NCBI RefSeq assembly: GCF_001949145.1
Contig: NW_019091610.1
Location: 230,525-284,501, forward strand
Reading direction: 5' to 3'
Length of the DNA: 53,977 nucleotides
Source: Acanthaster planci
Taxonomy: Eukaryota > Echinodermata > Asteroidea > Valvatida > Acanthasteridae
The position numbers were made by a program, and so were the translations under genes. Below the pieces are notes generated by a model. It ran no database searches. It was given only the letters and a program-made list of their open reading frames with translations, and was not told where the DNA came from. Below, in pieces: positions 53,953 to 53,977 of the stretch (position 1 is its first letter; every line of letters begins with the position of its first letter).

Positions 53953-53977
53953 AAACATCCTTCCTCCATGGTACAAA

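Overview
The window is a piece of animal nuclear genome. It holds long introns with GT...AG junctions, exons that are richer in G+C than their surroundings, many short non-autonomous transposon relics, tRNA-derived SINEs, decayed non-LTR retrotransposons and one assembly gap (93 N). The repeat style (TACATGTA and GGCCTA words, SINEs ending in a TTTTCAGTC-type body, GGTGTTA/TAACACC elements) fits a marine invertebrate, perhaps an echinoderm, hemichordate or amphioxus. The phylum cannot be settled by reading alone.

One protein-coding gene fills almost the whole window on the + strand: a canonical-type TRP (TRPC family) cation channel. I can place 13 coding exons between 309 and the stop codon at 50305-50307. 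All 12 introns are GT-AG, and the phases join without a break into 837 residues. The first exons, which should carry the start codon and the first ankyrin repeats, lie upstream of the window. In order, the protein has: the last ankyrin repeats and the TRP_2 linker helices (exons A-D), the pre-S1 helix and S1 (E, F), S2 and S3 (F, G), a very long extracellular S3-S4 loop followed by S4 and S5 (H), the pore with an LFW / FGL signature and S6 (I), the TRP box EWKFAR and PPPFN segment (J), a 10-codon microexon (K), and a C-terminal helix/coiled-coil tail (L, M).

The channel departs from the family in several ways. The Cys-x-Cys-x2-Cys zinc site of the TRP_2 linker is missing. The S3-S4 ectodomain loop is about 108 residues, with two N-glycosylation sequons and an amphipathic helical stretch. 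The outer-pore cysteine pair is kept but spaced more widely (C-x7-C), and the filter reads FGLEG.

The introns are a transposon graveyard. Intron 3 (2219-9583) carries a foldback element, a local segmental duplication and a dead CR1/L2-like endonuclease region. Intron 4 (9695-22823) carries a Tc1/mariner-type non-autonomous element, a foldback with a tRNA-like B box beside the gap, two TIR elements and a 23-bp minisatellite. Intron 6 contains a nearly perfect palindrome with 72-bp arms. Intron 9 holds a TIR element, a SINE and a second copy of a repeat seen at the window start. Introns 11 and 12 hold a GGTGTTA-type element, a SINE and a dead reverse-transcriptase tail with an internal 115-bp triplication. 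After the stop codon come the 3' UTR, a second GGTGTTA-type element and, at the far right edge, a possible first exon of the next gene. I saw no rRNA gene, no complete tRNA gene and no CRISPR array.
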